Source of the DNA: DAOUAM01 sp034433305 | GTDB lineage: Bacteria > Chloroflexota > Dehalococcoidia > Lucifugimonadales > DAOUAM01 | Length of the DNA stretch: 36,114 nucleotides | Reading direction: 5' to 3' | Assembly (NCBI GenBank): GCA_034433305.1 | Contig: DAOUAM010000027.1 | Span: 1 to 36,114 of the forward strand | In this document: piece after piece, positions 12,938-21,414 of the stretch | Position numbering within the stretch: position 1 is the stretch's first letter | Layout of the letters: every line of letters begins with the position of its first letter | Position numbers and translations under genes: made by a program | Notes under the pieces: generated by a model | Told to the model about the DNA's origin: nothing | Database searches by the model: none | What the model saw: the letters and a program-made list of their open reading frames with translations, nothing else

Positions 12938-14179
12938 ATGTTGCTGCTGAAGGAAAGGGACAATGCCGGGCCTTCGGAGAGGGCGCTGGCGGCCCTGTGG
13001 CAGAGGGCGCACGCGCTGCCCGATGGCCTGGTGACCCAGGACGGCCGGCGCTTCCGGGTGGTGTACCCGGGCAGGCCCAATGCGCGTCCCGGCCCGGACT
13101 TCCAGGGCGCCATCCTCGCCTCGGAGGATGGCCAGACCATCACCGGCGACGTGGAGCTGCACCTGAGCGCGCCGGACTGGTACAGCCACCAGCACCACAC
13201 CGACCCCAACTACAACGGCGTCATCCTGCACGTTGTCCTGCGGAATAAGGCGACGGCCCCGGCGCGGCAGCAGTCGGGGGTTAGCGCGCCCGTTGCGGCC
13301 ATGGAGGACGTGGCCCCGCTGCTGGAGGCGGCCGGCCAGCAGGCGCCCGCCGGCCTGTCCCGGCTGGCGTCCCTGGACGACGCGTCCCTGCTGGAGCTTC
13401 TGGAGCGTGCGGGCGACCAGAGGTTCCTGGCCCGGAGCCGCGGCTTCGCCCTGGAGCTGGCCGCCGGCGACGCCGAGCAGGTGCTGTACAGCGCCCTGCT
13501 GGACGGCCTGGGCTACGCGGCCAACCGCAAGCCCTTCCGGGAGCTGGCCCGCCTGGTGCCGGTCCGGGCGCTGGTGGCGCTGAAGAAGGAGCCGGCGTCC
13601 ACGCGGCTGATGGCCATCAGGGCCATGCTCTTGCATGCCTCGGGGCTGATGGCGCGGGTGCCGCCTGACGAGGCCGCCACCCTGGGACGGCTGTTGAGGC
13701 ACCTGCCCCGCACGGGCACCCTCTCCGCCCATGACTGGGAGCTATTCCGGGTCCGGCCAGCCAACCACCCGGTGCGACGCATAGAGGGCGTGGCGCACCT
13801 GGTGGCCCGCTACATGGGCACAGGGCTTGTGCGCGGCCTGGAGCAGGCCGCGCGAGCTGGCGGCCCACAGCACCTTGTGGAGGCGCTGAAAGCCAGGCCC
13901 TTCATCGGCACCAGCAGGGCAAGAGACCTGGCCGTGAACGTGGCGCTGCCCTTCCTGCACGCCATGGCGGCCCAGGGGCGCGATGCCGGCCTGTCCCGCC
14001 TGTGCCTGGAGATATACCGGGCCTTCCCCACCACGCAGGACAACGAGACGACCCGGGAGATGCTGCGGCTGCTGTCCTCGTGGCGCGCGCCCCTGAAGCT
14101 CAAGTACGCGCGCCAGCAGCAGGGGCTGGTCCAGCTTTACAAGGGCTTCCTTGGCCGCGCCGCAGGCCAGCCTGACTAG
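12938..14179 (+). CDS. DUF2851 family protein
   Basis: A 413-residue soluble protein of the uncharacterised DUF2851 family. The hallmark lies in the N-terminal third: PGPDFQGAIL (51-60) and GDVELHLSAPDWYSH (70-84) followed by HHTDPNYNGVILHVV. The remainder is helical with a RFLARSRGF segment (about 158-166) and a C-terminal FPTTQDNETTREM motif. The GDVE-H-x-W arrangement has led me to think of nuclease-like or hydrolase-like folds, but I know no proven function. It starts five bases after the permease stop, with no ribosome site but a promoter-like element just upstream. It may be read through from the metal operon or transcribed on its own. Confidence 0.9.
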   Translation: MLLLKERDNAGPSERALAALWQRAHALPDGLVTQDGRRFRVVYPGRPNARPGPDFQGAILASEDGQTITGDVELHLSAPDWYSHQHHTDPNYNGVILHVVLRNKATAPARQQSGVSAPVAAMEDVAPLLEAAGQQAPAGLSRLASLDDASLLELLERAGDQRFLARSRGFALELAAGDAEQVLYSALLDGLGYAANRKPFRELARLVPVRALVALKKEPASTRLMAIRAMLLHASGLMARVPPDEAATLGRLLRHLPRTGTLSAHDWELFRVRPANHPVRRIEGVAHLVARYMGTGLVRGLEQAARAGGPQHLVEALKARPFIGTSRARDLAVNVALPFLHAMAAQGRDAGLSRLCLEIYRAFPTTQDNETTREMLRLLSSWRAPLKLKYARQQQGLVQLYKGFLGRAAGQPD

Positions 14180-14188
14180 TCGCCATGT

Positions 14189-14206
14189 AGGGGCCGCCTA
14201 GCCCCT
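14189..14206. repeat. Short hairpin after DUF2851
   Basis: AGGGGC (14189-14194) and GCCCCT (14201-14206) form a six-bp stem ten bases after the DUF2851 stop. It begins with TGTAGGGGC, the same string that opens the family A repeat at 30089, so it may be a remnant of that family. No clear T-run follows. Confidence 0.4.
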
Positions 14207-14366
14207 CCAGACTCCCCCTTTGGGTGATTACCCGTCCCGGCGCAGGCCGCATAATGTGCCAGACGAGGACCGCGCGCCAGCCAACACCTCCCCTCCTGTG
14301 GGCTACTGGGCAGCCAGGCAGCGCGGGCCAGCACGTCAGCACCATCAGCAGGCCATCAGGGACGGC

Positions 14367-16121
14367 ATGGCTATCAAGAGCGTTGCCAGCGGGGAAGGCC
14401 AGTACAGGGCCGTGGCGCGGGCGGTGGACGGGCCTTCGGCCTGGGCTGTCATCGGCGCCCTGACTTTTCTTTTCTACTTCAGCACCAGGTCGGCCCTCCA
14501 GATGCCCGACAGCCTGGCCTACGCCCTCAGCGCCAGGACGGGGCAGGACCTGTTCCATCCCCACCACCTGCTCTATAGCCCCATGGTGAGGGCCTTCTAT
14601 CTCGCCCTTTCGCCGGCGTGCGACTCCTGCGACGCCGTGCTGGCCGCGCAGGTACACAACGTGCTGTGGGCCTCGGTAGCTATGGCGGCAACCTTCCAGG
14701 TGGTGAAGAAGCTCACAGGCGCAGGCCTGGCCGGGCTGGGAGCGGTGCTGGTGCTGCTGGTGTCCCAGGGGCCGTGGGTGTACGCCACCCAGGCGGAGAT
14801 CTATGTGCCCGCGCTGGGAGTGCTGGCGCTGCTGACTGCCATCATCGTCTCTGCCCCGGGGCATGAGCTGGGCTGGAAGCGGCTGCTGGCGGTGGCCGTG
14901 CTCCTGGCCCTGGCGGTGCTGTACCACCAGAGCAACGCGCTCTTCGCGGCGCCGCTGGGCCTGTACCTGGCGGCCAGCCAGGGCAGGCGCCGGCCATGGG
15001 CCACTCTGGCGACGCTGGCCGTCGCCGGAGGCATAGTGGCCCTGGCCTACGTCCTGGCCTTCGCCGCAGGCCCCTGGGAAAAGACGCTGGCCAGCTTCGT
15101 CCGCTTCAACCTGGAGTACGCCTCCCACCCCAACCCCACCTGGGGCACCCTGGACAACTTCAGTCCCGGGGGGGCCTACTACCTCTTCCGCAGCCAGATG
15201 TGGAACTTCATCCCCATACCTTTCGGGGCCGTCACGGTGCCCATGTTCGCCCTGGCCCTGGGCGCGCTGGTGGCCTGGAACGCCGCGCGGTCGCTGAGGC
15301 CCGCTCCATTCCGGACGCTGCGGGGCTTCCTGCTGGCCTGGCTGGCCGCCTATTTCCTGTTCTTCCTCTGGTGGCTGCCCAGCGAGCGGGAGTTCTTCAT
15401 CGTGACGCTGTTCCCCATCATCGTTCTGGGGGCGTTGGTGCTGCGAGACGTGGCGATGGACGGGAGGCACCGGCGCCTGAGGCCGCTCATGGCCCCCGCC
15501 GTGGCTGGCGTGGTGACGTTCCTGTTCGCCACCAACCTGGCATTGACGGTGCTGCCGGCCCACCAGTCCAGGGGACACAGGTACGAAGAGGCCGCGAGAC
15601 TGGCGGCGCTGGCCCCGGCCGAGTGCCTGGTGGTGGCCGAGTACCCCCTGGCCGAGAGCCTCAAGTACTACTTCGGCAGGCGAGCGGTCCAGCTTGACAT
15701 TCCGTTGCTGTCCATCTACGAGAGGCAGCCCCTGCCACCGGAGTACTTGCTCTCGGGTGAGGCGTGCCTGGTGGTGCCGCTGCAGGGCCTCTCGCCCTCC
15801 TACGAGGCGCTGGAGGGCATCAGTGGCTACACGCGCCCCGGCCTGTGGCTGCGGTACCTGGGCTGGCTGCTGGACTTCGGGCCTGCCGGCCCGGAGGCGC
15901 CCCTGTCTGTCCGTGGACCTGTGGCCATCCGCGCCGAAACGGGAGCAACCTATCTGGCCCTGGGGCCTGGCCGGGTGGAGGTGGCTGGTATCCAGGGCCT
16001 GATGGCGCTGCTGGATGCCACGGCCAGCGCCCCGGTGGCGTCGGGCCGCGGCCAGTTCCAGTCCTGGTACGAGGGCGCCTACTCATCGAGGCCGGCCCCT
16101 GTGGCCACACTGGCGCCCTAG
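14367..16121 (+). CDS. Polytopic membrane protein, GT-C/DUF2723-like glycosyltransferase candidate
   Basis: A 584-residue integral membrane protein with about ten hydrophobic helices in the first 400 residues and a soluble C-terminal part. The first outside loop carries the acidic residue D48 (QMPDSLAYAL) and FHPHHLLYSP (63-72), as in GT-C enzymes that use lipid-linked sugars. The WVYATQAEIYVPAL stretch (137-150, E144) resembles DUF2723/TMEM260-type O-mannosyltransferases. The likely role is sugar transfer to protein or lipid outside the cell, but this is inferred from topology and short motifs. The ATG at 14367 has AGGGA a few bases upstream; earlier in-frame GTG codons would add unlikely Arg/Pro/Gln-rich sequence. 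Confidence 0.75.
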   Translation: MAIKSVASGEGQYRAVARAVDGPSAWAVIGALTFLFYFSTRSALQMPDSLAYALSARTGQDLFHPHHLLYSPMVRAFYLALSPACDSCDAVLAAQVHNVLWASVAMAATFQVVKKLTGAGLAGLGAVLVLLVSQGPWVYATQAEIYVPALGVLALLTAIIVSAPGHELGWKRLLAVAVLLALAVLYHQSNALFAAPLGLYLAASQGRRRPWATLATLAVAGGIVALAYVLAFAAGPWEKTLASFVRFNLEYASHPNPTWGTLDNFSPGGAYYLFRSQMWNFIPIPFGAVTVPMFALALGALVAWNAARSLRPAPFRTLRGFLLAWLAAYFLFFLWWLPSEREFFIVTLFPIIVLGALVLRDVAMDGRHRRLRPLMAPAVAGVVTFLFATNLALTVLPAHQSRGHRYEEAARLAALAPAECLVVAEYPLAESLKYYFGRRAVQLDIPLLSIYERQPLPPEYLLSGEACLVVPLQGLSPSYEALEGISGYTRPGLWLRYLGWLLDFGPAGPEAPLSVRGPVAIRAETGATYLALGPGRVEVAGIQGLMALLDATASAPVASGRGQFQSWYEGAYSSRPAPVATLAP

Positions 16122-16139
16122 AGGGCTTCGCGCGGCACT

Positions 16140-16724
16140 CTACCTCCTTACCTCCCGCAGCAGCGAGCGCACTTCCTCCGCCTTCTGGCCGTTGCCAGAC
16201 TGCTCGTAGAGGGCCAGCGCCTTCTCCAGGTCGGCGATGGCCTTCTGGGCGTCCCCCATGTCCCTGTGGAGCACCCCACGGTCCTTGTAGGCATCGGCGA
16301 AGTCGGGCTTGAGCTGGATAGCCCTGTCGAAGTCTTCCAGCGCCAGGTCTAGGCGCTCATCGTGGTAGAAGGCAAGCCCGCGGCCGTGGTACGCCTGCGC
16401 GAACTCGGGCAGCCTCCGTATGACAATGTCGAAGGCCGGGACGGCCTCCTCCCACATGCCCAGCTCCAGCAGCCTCACAGCCCGACTGTACTCGAACAGC
16501 ACAGCCGGCTGCGCCGCAGGGGTCGGGGTGGGCGTTGGCACAGGGGTGGCCGTAGCAGTGGGGGAGGGTGCTGGCGTCGGCGACGCGGTAGGGGAGGGTA
16601 CTGGGGTGGCCGTCGCCGTGGAGGTGGGTGCGGGCGTCGGGGTCGGGGCGGGGCTGGCGCAGCCAGCCAGCGAGAGAACGGCCAGCGCCAGAATTGTCAA
16701 GGTGGGCCAGGGCCTCATGCTCAT
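16140..16724 (-). CDS. TPR lipoprotein with Pro/Thr linker
   Basis: A 194-residue surface lipoprotein. The signal peptide ends in LAGC (C22). Residues 23-75 are a Pro/Thr/Ala/Ser linker with internal repeats (TATATPVP occurs twice). TPR-type helices follow from about 80: AFDIVIRRLPEFAQAYHGRG, ALEDFDRAIQLKPDFADAYK and AIADLEKALALYEQSGN. It probably presents a protein-binding TPR module outside the membrane. The ATG at 16724 has GGAG six bases upstream; an ATG two codons later is also possible. It is convergent with the GT-C-like gene, 18 bases apart, and divergent from the sensor kinase across a 612-base gap. Confidence 0.88.
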   Translation of the reverse strand: MSMRPWPTLTILALAVLSLAGCASPAPTPTPAPTSTATATPVPSPTASPTPAPSPTATATPVPTPTPTPAAQPAVLFEYSRAVRLLELGMWEEAVPAFDIVIRRLPEFAQAYHGRGLAFYHDERLDLALEDFDRAIQLKPDFADAYKDRGVLHRDMGDAQKAIADLEKALALYEQSGNGQKAEEVRSLLREVRR

Positions 16725-17336
16725 AAATATCTCCTGGATTAGCTAAAATCTAGGTGACTTTCAATACTTATTTAAGATAACATATCCGCACACGGCCATT
16801 ATGCGCCGCAGAGACAGGCCACAAAAGGGTGGACAGCCATGGTGGCCTGCTTCGCCATGCGGGTGCCTGGTTTGGATGGCAGTACCGTGGTGCAGCCAGT
16901 GAAGGGCTTTCTAATATATATGTATAAATACCCTGAGAAAAAAAGTCCCAGGGAAGTACTTGCATGTTTGCATGCATGGAGATTAGGTGCGCGCACCGAC
17001 GACACCGGCGACCGTTATGGTTTCATGATGAGGTTGCCCTGACGGTACGCCCGGCGCATACGCGGAGGACCCCCGGCATGAGAGGGCCGGTGCCGTGAGC
17101 AGCCTGGCATCCTGTCCTGCAACTTTGATGCGGAGGTCTGGCACACCGAAGGCGCCCAGCACCTTCCTGCTCTGGCCTCTGAACGGCTGTCCAGGTCGCC
17201 CCTGCTGGCTGCGCCAAGCAAGGAATCTGACTCACCAGATGATGGCGGATGGCATGCCAGGTGATGCCCCTAAGCTCAGGGGACTTGTGGCACTCACCGT
17301 GTCCTGGGGGCACGCGGGTGCAGGAGAACGCTTGCC
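16725..17336. other. 612-base AT-rich intergenic region with structured elements
   Basis: There is no convincing gene. The first half is strikingly AT-rich for this window (TCTAATATATATGTATAAAT around 16910-16929). An 8-bp inverted repeat CAGGCCAC/GTGGCCTG (16815-16822, 16842-16849) encloses a GGACAGCCATGG loop. CCCTG/CAGGG flank an A7 run (about 16932-16955), and a TGCATG-rich stretch follows. At 17061-17098 a GGAGGA site precedes a six-codon ORF (MRGPVP). A TTGAAA hexamer on the minus strand near 16765 may be a -35 for the TPR lipoprotein. I recognise no known riboswitch, tRNA or RNA family. Confidence 0.7.
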
Positions 17337-19916
17337 ATGGTAATACCAAGCCCTGATAAAGAGGCCCACCAGTACACTGCCGAAAACGGGGCCATCGCCC
17401 TGGCGCAGCGCCTTGACGACTCTGACGAGCCAGTCTACATCTACGACACCCAGGGAAGGTGTCAGTGGGTCAACCCGTCAGGGGAAAAGCTGCTGAGGCA
17501 GGATGCCAGCCAGATTATAGGCCGCTACATCTTCGAGCTATTCCCGGGCCAGATACGCTTCCAGATCATGGCCTGGCGGCGCGTCATTACCTCCAAGGCG
17601 CCGTCCTCCTTCCTGTCCGAGGTCTCCGTCAACGGGGAGACGCGTGTTTACCAGACCAGCCTGTTCCCCGTCATGGACAACAGCGGCAGGGTCCAGTCGG
17701 TGGTGAGCGTGAGCCGGCGCTTCGCGGAGCGAGAGGCGCTGGAGTACGAGAACCAGATGCAGGAGGCCGAGCTGGCCCTCATCCAGGAGATAGCCAGCAT
17801 CATGACCTCCAGCCTGGACCTGAGCCAGGTCTATGAGCACTTCGCCTCGGAGTTCAACAAGCTGGTGGCTTTCGACCGCATCGCCATCCTGCTCCAGGAC
17901 GACGAAAAGCAGGAGCTGAGGCTGGCCTTCGCCTGGGGCCCCCTGAAGTGCAAGGCGTGCCAGATGGGGTCGGTGGCCGCCACCGACCCCGCCCTCCTGT
18001 GGCTGCGGGCGCAGCGCAAGGCCCACATCTCCAGGGACCTGGCGCAGCAGATGGAGTTCCCCCTGGACTCCGACCTTCTCGACGAAGGTGTCAGGTCGGT
18101 CATGCGCATCCCGCTCATCACCCGGAAAGGCGTGGTAGGCATGCTGCTCCTGTGCAGCATACATGCCGGCGTCTACGGCGACCGGGAGCAGGCCATCGCC
18201 GAGCGCATGGTCGCTCAGATCGCGCCCGCCATCGAGAACGCCCAGTTGTACCAGCAGGCCCAGGAGCGCGCCAAGGAGCTGGAGGTCATTGACGAGATCG
18301 CCAGCATCATGACCTCCAGCCTGCGCATCCAGGAGGTGTACGAGCGCTTTGCCTCGGAGGTCAGGAGGCTGTTCAGCTTCGACCGCATGTCCATTGTCCT
18401 GGTGGACGAGAAGTCCCAGAAGGCGGTCAAGGCCTACACCTCTGGCGTGGACTCCGAGGCGCTGAGGACCGCCCAGCACTGGCCCATGGATGGTGCCGAC
18501 ATGCGGCGGCTGCTGGAAGAGCGGCAGACCATCATGGAGTCAGACCTCTCCCGGCGGCCCAGGTCGCAGGAGGACGAGGCGCTGCTCAAGGCGGGGCTGG
18601 TATCGGAAATCAGGGTGCCCCTTATCTCCAAGGACAAGGTGCTGGGCATCTTCCTGCTATGGAGTAGCCAGCGTGGCGCCTTTGGCAAGAGGGAGAAGCG
18701 CATCCTGGAGCGGCTGGCGGCGCAGATAGCGCCCGCCATCGTCAACGCTCGGCTGTACGAGGAGGTGGAGCAGGCGCTGGAGCGGCTGCGGTCCACCCAG
18801 GAGCAACTGGTGCGAGTGGAGCGGCTGCGGGCCATGGGCGAGCTTGCCAGCGGAGTGGCCCACGACTTCAACAACTCCCTGGCGGCCATCCTGGGCAGGA
18901 CGCAACTGCTCATGAACCACATCACCTACGAGCCGCACCTGCGCTCCCTGCAGCTCATTGAGCAGGCAGCCCACGACTCGGCCCAGGTGGTGAGGCGCAT
19001 CCTGGACTTTGCCCGCTTCCGCACCGAGTCCAAGTTCTCGCCCGTCAACGTGAACGCCCTGGTCAACGATGTGGTGGAACTGACACGCCACAAATGGTAC
19101 GACGAGGCGCACATCAAGGGCCAGCGGATTGATGTGTCCACTCACCTGGACGAAGTGCCCTCGGTGCTGGGCAACTACTCTGACCTGCGGGAAGTGCTCA
19201 CCAACCTGGTCATCAACGCCTACCAGGCCATCCCCAAGGACGGCTCCATCCAGGTGTCCACCAGGCAGATGGGCGACCAGGTGTGCATTGAAGTCGCGGA
19301 TACGGGTGTGGGAATGAGCCCGGAGATGAAGAAGCGCGTGTTCGAGCCTTTCTTCACCTCCAAGGGCGCCGCAGGCACAGGGCTGGGCCTCAGCATCGCC
19401 TACGGCATCATCTCCAGGCACCATGGGAAGATAGAAATCGAGAGCGAAGAGGGCGTGGGGACCGCCGTGCGGGTGCTGCTGCCGGTGGCGGAAGGCGTCG
19501 CGGTGGTGGAGGAGTCGCAGGTCCGGAGCCTCCCCCAGTCCCAGCGCAAGGCCCGCATACTGGTCATCGAGGACGAGCCGCTCATCCGCGAGACGCTGGC
19601 CGACATGCTGGCCATGGCGGGCCACCAGGTCACCCTGGCCAGCGACGGCGAGGGCGGCCTGGCCCAGTTCAAGCAGGGCCGGTTCGACATCATCTTCACC
19701 GACCTGGGCATGCCGGGCACCTCGGGCTGGGAAGTGGCCAGGGCCATCAAGCAACAGCAGCCCAGCGTGCCCGTGGTCATGGTCACCGGCTGGGGCGTGG
19801 GCATAGACCGGGAGGAGCTGGAGCGCAACAAGGTGGACCAGGTGCTGCCCAAGCCCTTTGACATAGACCAGGTGCTGAACCTGGTGCGCGACCTGGTGGA
19901 CGGCAAAGGCATGTGA
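17337..19916 (+). CDS. Hybrid sensor histidine kinase: PAS-GAF-GAF-HisKA-HATPase-receiver
   Basis: An 859-residue soluble hybrid kinase without transmembrane segments. In order: PAS domain (about 30-130, GRCQWVNPSGEKLL), GAF1 (about 155-305), GAF2 (about 325-475), a dimerisation/phosphoacceptor helix with GVAHDFNNSLAAILG (phosphoacceptor H509, HDFNN as in NtrB-like kinases), and an ATPase domain with N-box N627, DTGVG (655-659), FFTSKG and TGLGLS. A CheY-like receiver follows (740-855; D746, phosphoacceptor D789, T817, K839). The two GAF domains share EIASIMTSSL and are an internal duplication. GAF1 has C205-x2-C208, a possible metal or redox site. The ATG at 17337 has AGGAG at 17322-17326. 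No partner regulator is adjacent; the output is unknown. Confidence 0.95.
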   Translation: MVIPSPDKEAHQYTAENGAIALAQRLDDSDEPVYIYDTQGRCQWVNPSGEKLLRQDASQIIGRYIFELFPGQIRFQIMAWRRVITSKAPSSFLSEVSVNGETRVYQTSLFPVMDNSGRVQSVVSVSRRFAEREALEYENQMQEAELALIQEIASIMTSSLDLSQVYEHFASEFNKLVAFDRIAILLQDDEKQELRLAFAWGPLKCKACQMGSVAATDPALLWLRAQRKAHISRDLAQQMEFPLDSDLLDEGVRSVMRIPLITRKGVVGMLLLCSIHAGVYGDREQAIAERMVAQIAPAIENAQLYQQAQERAKELEVIDEIASIMTSSLRIQEVYERFASEVRRLFSFDRMSIVLVDEKSQKAVKAYTSGVDSEALRTAQHWPMDGADMRRLLEERQTIMESDLSRRPRSQEDEALLKAGLVSEIRVPLISKDKVLGIFLLWSSQRGAFGKREKRILERLAAQIAPAIVNARLYEEVEQALERLRSTQEQLVRVERLRAMGELASGVAHDFNNSLAAILGRTQLLMNHITYEPHLRSLQLIEQAAHDSAQVVRRILDFARFRTESKFSPVNVNALVNDVVELTRHKWYDEAHIKGQRIDVSTHLDEVPSVLGNYSDLREVLTNLVINAYQAIPKDGSIQVSTRQMGDQVCIEVADTGVGMSPEMKKRVFEPFFTSKGAAGTGLGLSIAYGIISRHHGKIEIESEEGVGTAVRVLLPVAEGVAVVEESQVRSLPQSQRKARILVIEDEPLIRETLADMLAMAGHQVTLASDGEGGLAQFKQGRFDIIFTDLGMPGTSGWEVARAIKQQQPSVPVVMVTGWGVGIDREELERNKVDQVLPKPFDIDQVLNLVRDLVDGKGM

Positions 19917-19925
19917 GCGCCCGGC

Positions 19926-20744
19926 CTAAGGTCGGCCGGCCAGGCCCTTTCGAAGCTCGGCCACTACGGCCATGAGCCGCCTGGCCCGCTCCGCGTCCAC
20001 GGGGTTGGACACAACGCCGTCCCGCTTCAGGTCCGTCCCCACGATGGCCCCGTCGGCCACGGACAGGAAGTCGCGGGCGTTGGCCTCGGTGACGCCACTG
20101 CCCACCAGCACGGGCACGCCTGGCACCGCCTCCCTGGCCGCGGACACCTCCTCCAGGGAAGCCTCCTCGCCGGTGGCCGGGCCTGAGACGATGATGGCAT
20201 CGGCCAGGCCGCGCTCCACCGCTGTCCTGGCGGCGCGACGCACGTCCCTGCCGCCCAGCGGCGTCGAATGCTTCACCAGTATGTCTGCAAAGACCAGCGT
20301 CCTCGCCCCCAGCTCTCGCCGGTAGCGCAGCAGTCCAGCCGCGCAGCCCTGGATGAGTCCCTCGTCGGCGACCACAGCCCCTGTAAGGACGTTCACCCTC
20401 ACGAAGCTGGCGCCGGTGGCGCAGGCGATGGCCAGCGCGGACATCCCATCGTTGCGCAGGACGTTGATGCCCAGGGGCAGGCCGGCCACCCGCTGGACCT
20501 CCTTGACGGCCACGGCCATGGCGGCCACCGTGTGCGCCGCCACGCGGCCCCGGACGAAGGGCGCGTCGCCGAAGTTCTCCACAATGATGCCGCTGACGCC
20601 GCCGGATGCCAGCGCCGCCGCGTCCCGCCGGGCGCGCTCCAGCACACCCTCCAGGTCGCCGGCCCAGCGCGGGCTTCCCGGCAGAGGCAGCAGGTGTACC
20701 ATGCCGATGACAGGCTTGGTACAGCCAAACACAAGGTCCAGCAC
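19926..20744 (-). CDS. BtpA/SgcQ family TIM-barrel protein
   Basis: A 272-residue protein of the BtpA family. Markers are KPVIGMVHLLPLPGSP (10-25), GVSGIIVENFGDAPF (49-63), GLPLGINVLRND (88-99), FVRVNVLTGAVVADEG, LVFADILVKHSTPL and PVLVGSGVT. These are the strand ends of a TIM barrel with a phosphate-binding loop near the C-terminus. The cyanobacterial member affects photosystem I accumulation, but most bacterial members lie in sugar or nucleoside gene clusters and their activity is not established. The start is a GTG at 20744 preceded by AGGAG. The gene converges with the sensor kinase (9-base gap) and is divergent from the carbonic anhydrase. Confidence 0.92.
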   Translation of the reverse strand: MLDLVFGCTKPVIGMVHLLPLPGSPRWAGDLEGVLERARRDAAALASGGVSGIIVENFGDAPFVRGRVAAHTVAAMAVAVKEVQRVAGLPLGINVLRNDGMSALAIACATGASFVRVNVLTGAVVADEGLIQGCAAGLLRYRRELGARTLVFADILVKHSTPLGGRDVRRAARTAVERGLADAIIVSGPATGEEASLEEVSAAREAVPGVPVLVGSGVTEANARDFLSVADGAIVGTDLKRDGVVSNPVDAERARRLMAVVAELRKGLAGRP

Positions 20745-20862
20745 CCGGCTACTCCTGTGGACGCCACGGCGGAAGCCGTGGGCAGCATATTCCCTCCGCG
20801 CCCTTCATGGAATAAAGTATCGCTGCGCCACGCGCAGAAATCCAGGCTTTTGAGGAGGGACC

Positions 20863-21375
20863 GTGATTCGCAGTCTCGACGGCATCAGCCCAAGGGTCCA
20901 CCCGACGGCCTTTGTCAGCGAGGCCGCCTACGTCATCGGCGACGTGGAGATAGGGGAAGGCTCCAGCGTCTGGCCCGGCACCGTGGTACGGGCTGACATG
21001 GGCCGCATTACCATCGGCAAGTTCACCTGCATCCAGGACAACTCGGTAGTACACGGCGACGCGGACGTGGTCATTGGTGACTACGTGGTAATCGGGCACA
21101 GGGTGATGTGCCACGCCAGGCTGATAGGCAACCGCGTGCTGATCGGCAACGGCGCCACCATCAATGACGGCGTGGCCATCGGCGACGACAGCCTGATAGC
21201 CTCTGGCGCCATGGTAGTGGACAACATGGAGATACCGGCCAGGTCGCTGGTGGTGGGCATTCCGGCCCGCATCCGGGGCCAGGTGGAGCAGCGCCACATT
21301 GACCTCATCAAGTACTACTGCGACATCTACATCCACAAGACCCAGCGGTACAAGCGCCAGGGGGACCTGGAATAG
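20863..21375 (+). CDS. Gamma-class carbonic anhydrase-like protein
   Basis: A 170-residue left-handed beta-helix protein made of hexapeptide repeats. The metal site is complete: H64 (SVVHGD), H79 and H84 (IGHRVMCH). R43 and D45 (VVRADMG) and Q58/D59 (IQDNS) match conserved positions of the Cam/CaiE/YrdA group. A zinc- or iron-dependent reversible hydration of CO2 is possible, although many such proteins show weak or no activity. The start is a GTG at 20863 with TGAGGAGGG just upstream. It converges with argS across a perfect inverted repeat. Confidence 0.93.
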   Translation: MIRSLDGISPRVHPTAFVSEAAYVIGDVEIGEGSSVWPGTVVRADMGRITIGKFTCIQDNSVVHGDADVVIGDYVVIGHRVMCHARLIGNRVLIGNGATINDGVAIGDDSLIASGAMVVDNMEIPARSLVVGIPARIRGQVEQRHIDLIKYYCDIYIHKTQRYKRQGDLE

Positions 21376-21381
21376 CCATCA

Positions 21382-21413
21382 GCGGTCAGCTTTCGGCACT
21401 GAAAGCTGACCGC
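21382..21413. terminator. Perfect 13-bp inverted repeat between convergent genes
   Basis: GCGGTCAGCTTTC (21382-21394) and GAAAGCTGACCGC (21401-21413) pair exactly around a six-base loop. It fills the 39-base gap between the carbonic anhydrase and argS stops. There is no long T-run on either side, though each stem includes TTTC/GAAA. The best reading is a bidirectional terminator or mRNA end protector. Confidence 0.6.
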
Positions 21414-21414
21414 G

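Noticed and set aside
17095..17343. An 82-residue GTG-initiated frame before the sensor kinase
   Set aside because: Composition (Cys, Trp, Pro, Arg scattered) and lack of any motif or good ribosome site make it unlikely to be a gene.
19926..20744. Reading the BtpA-family gene as evidence of photosynthesis
   Set aside because: No photosystem, chlorophyll or reaction-centre gene is in the window, and most BtpA-family members occur in non-phototrophs.
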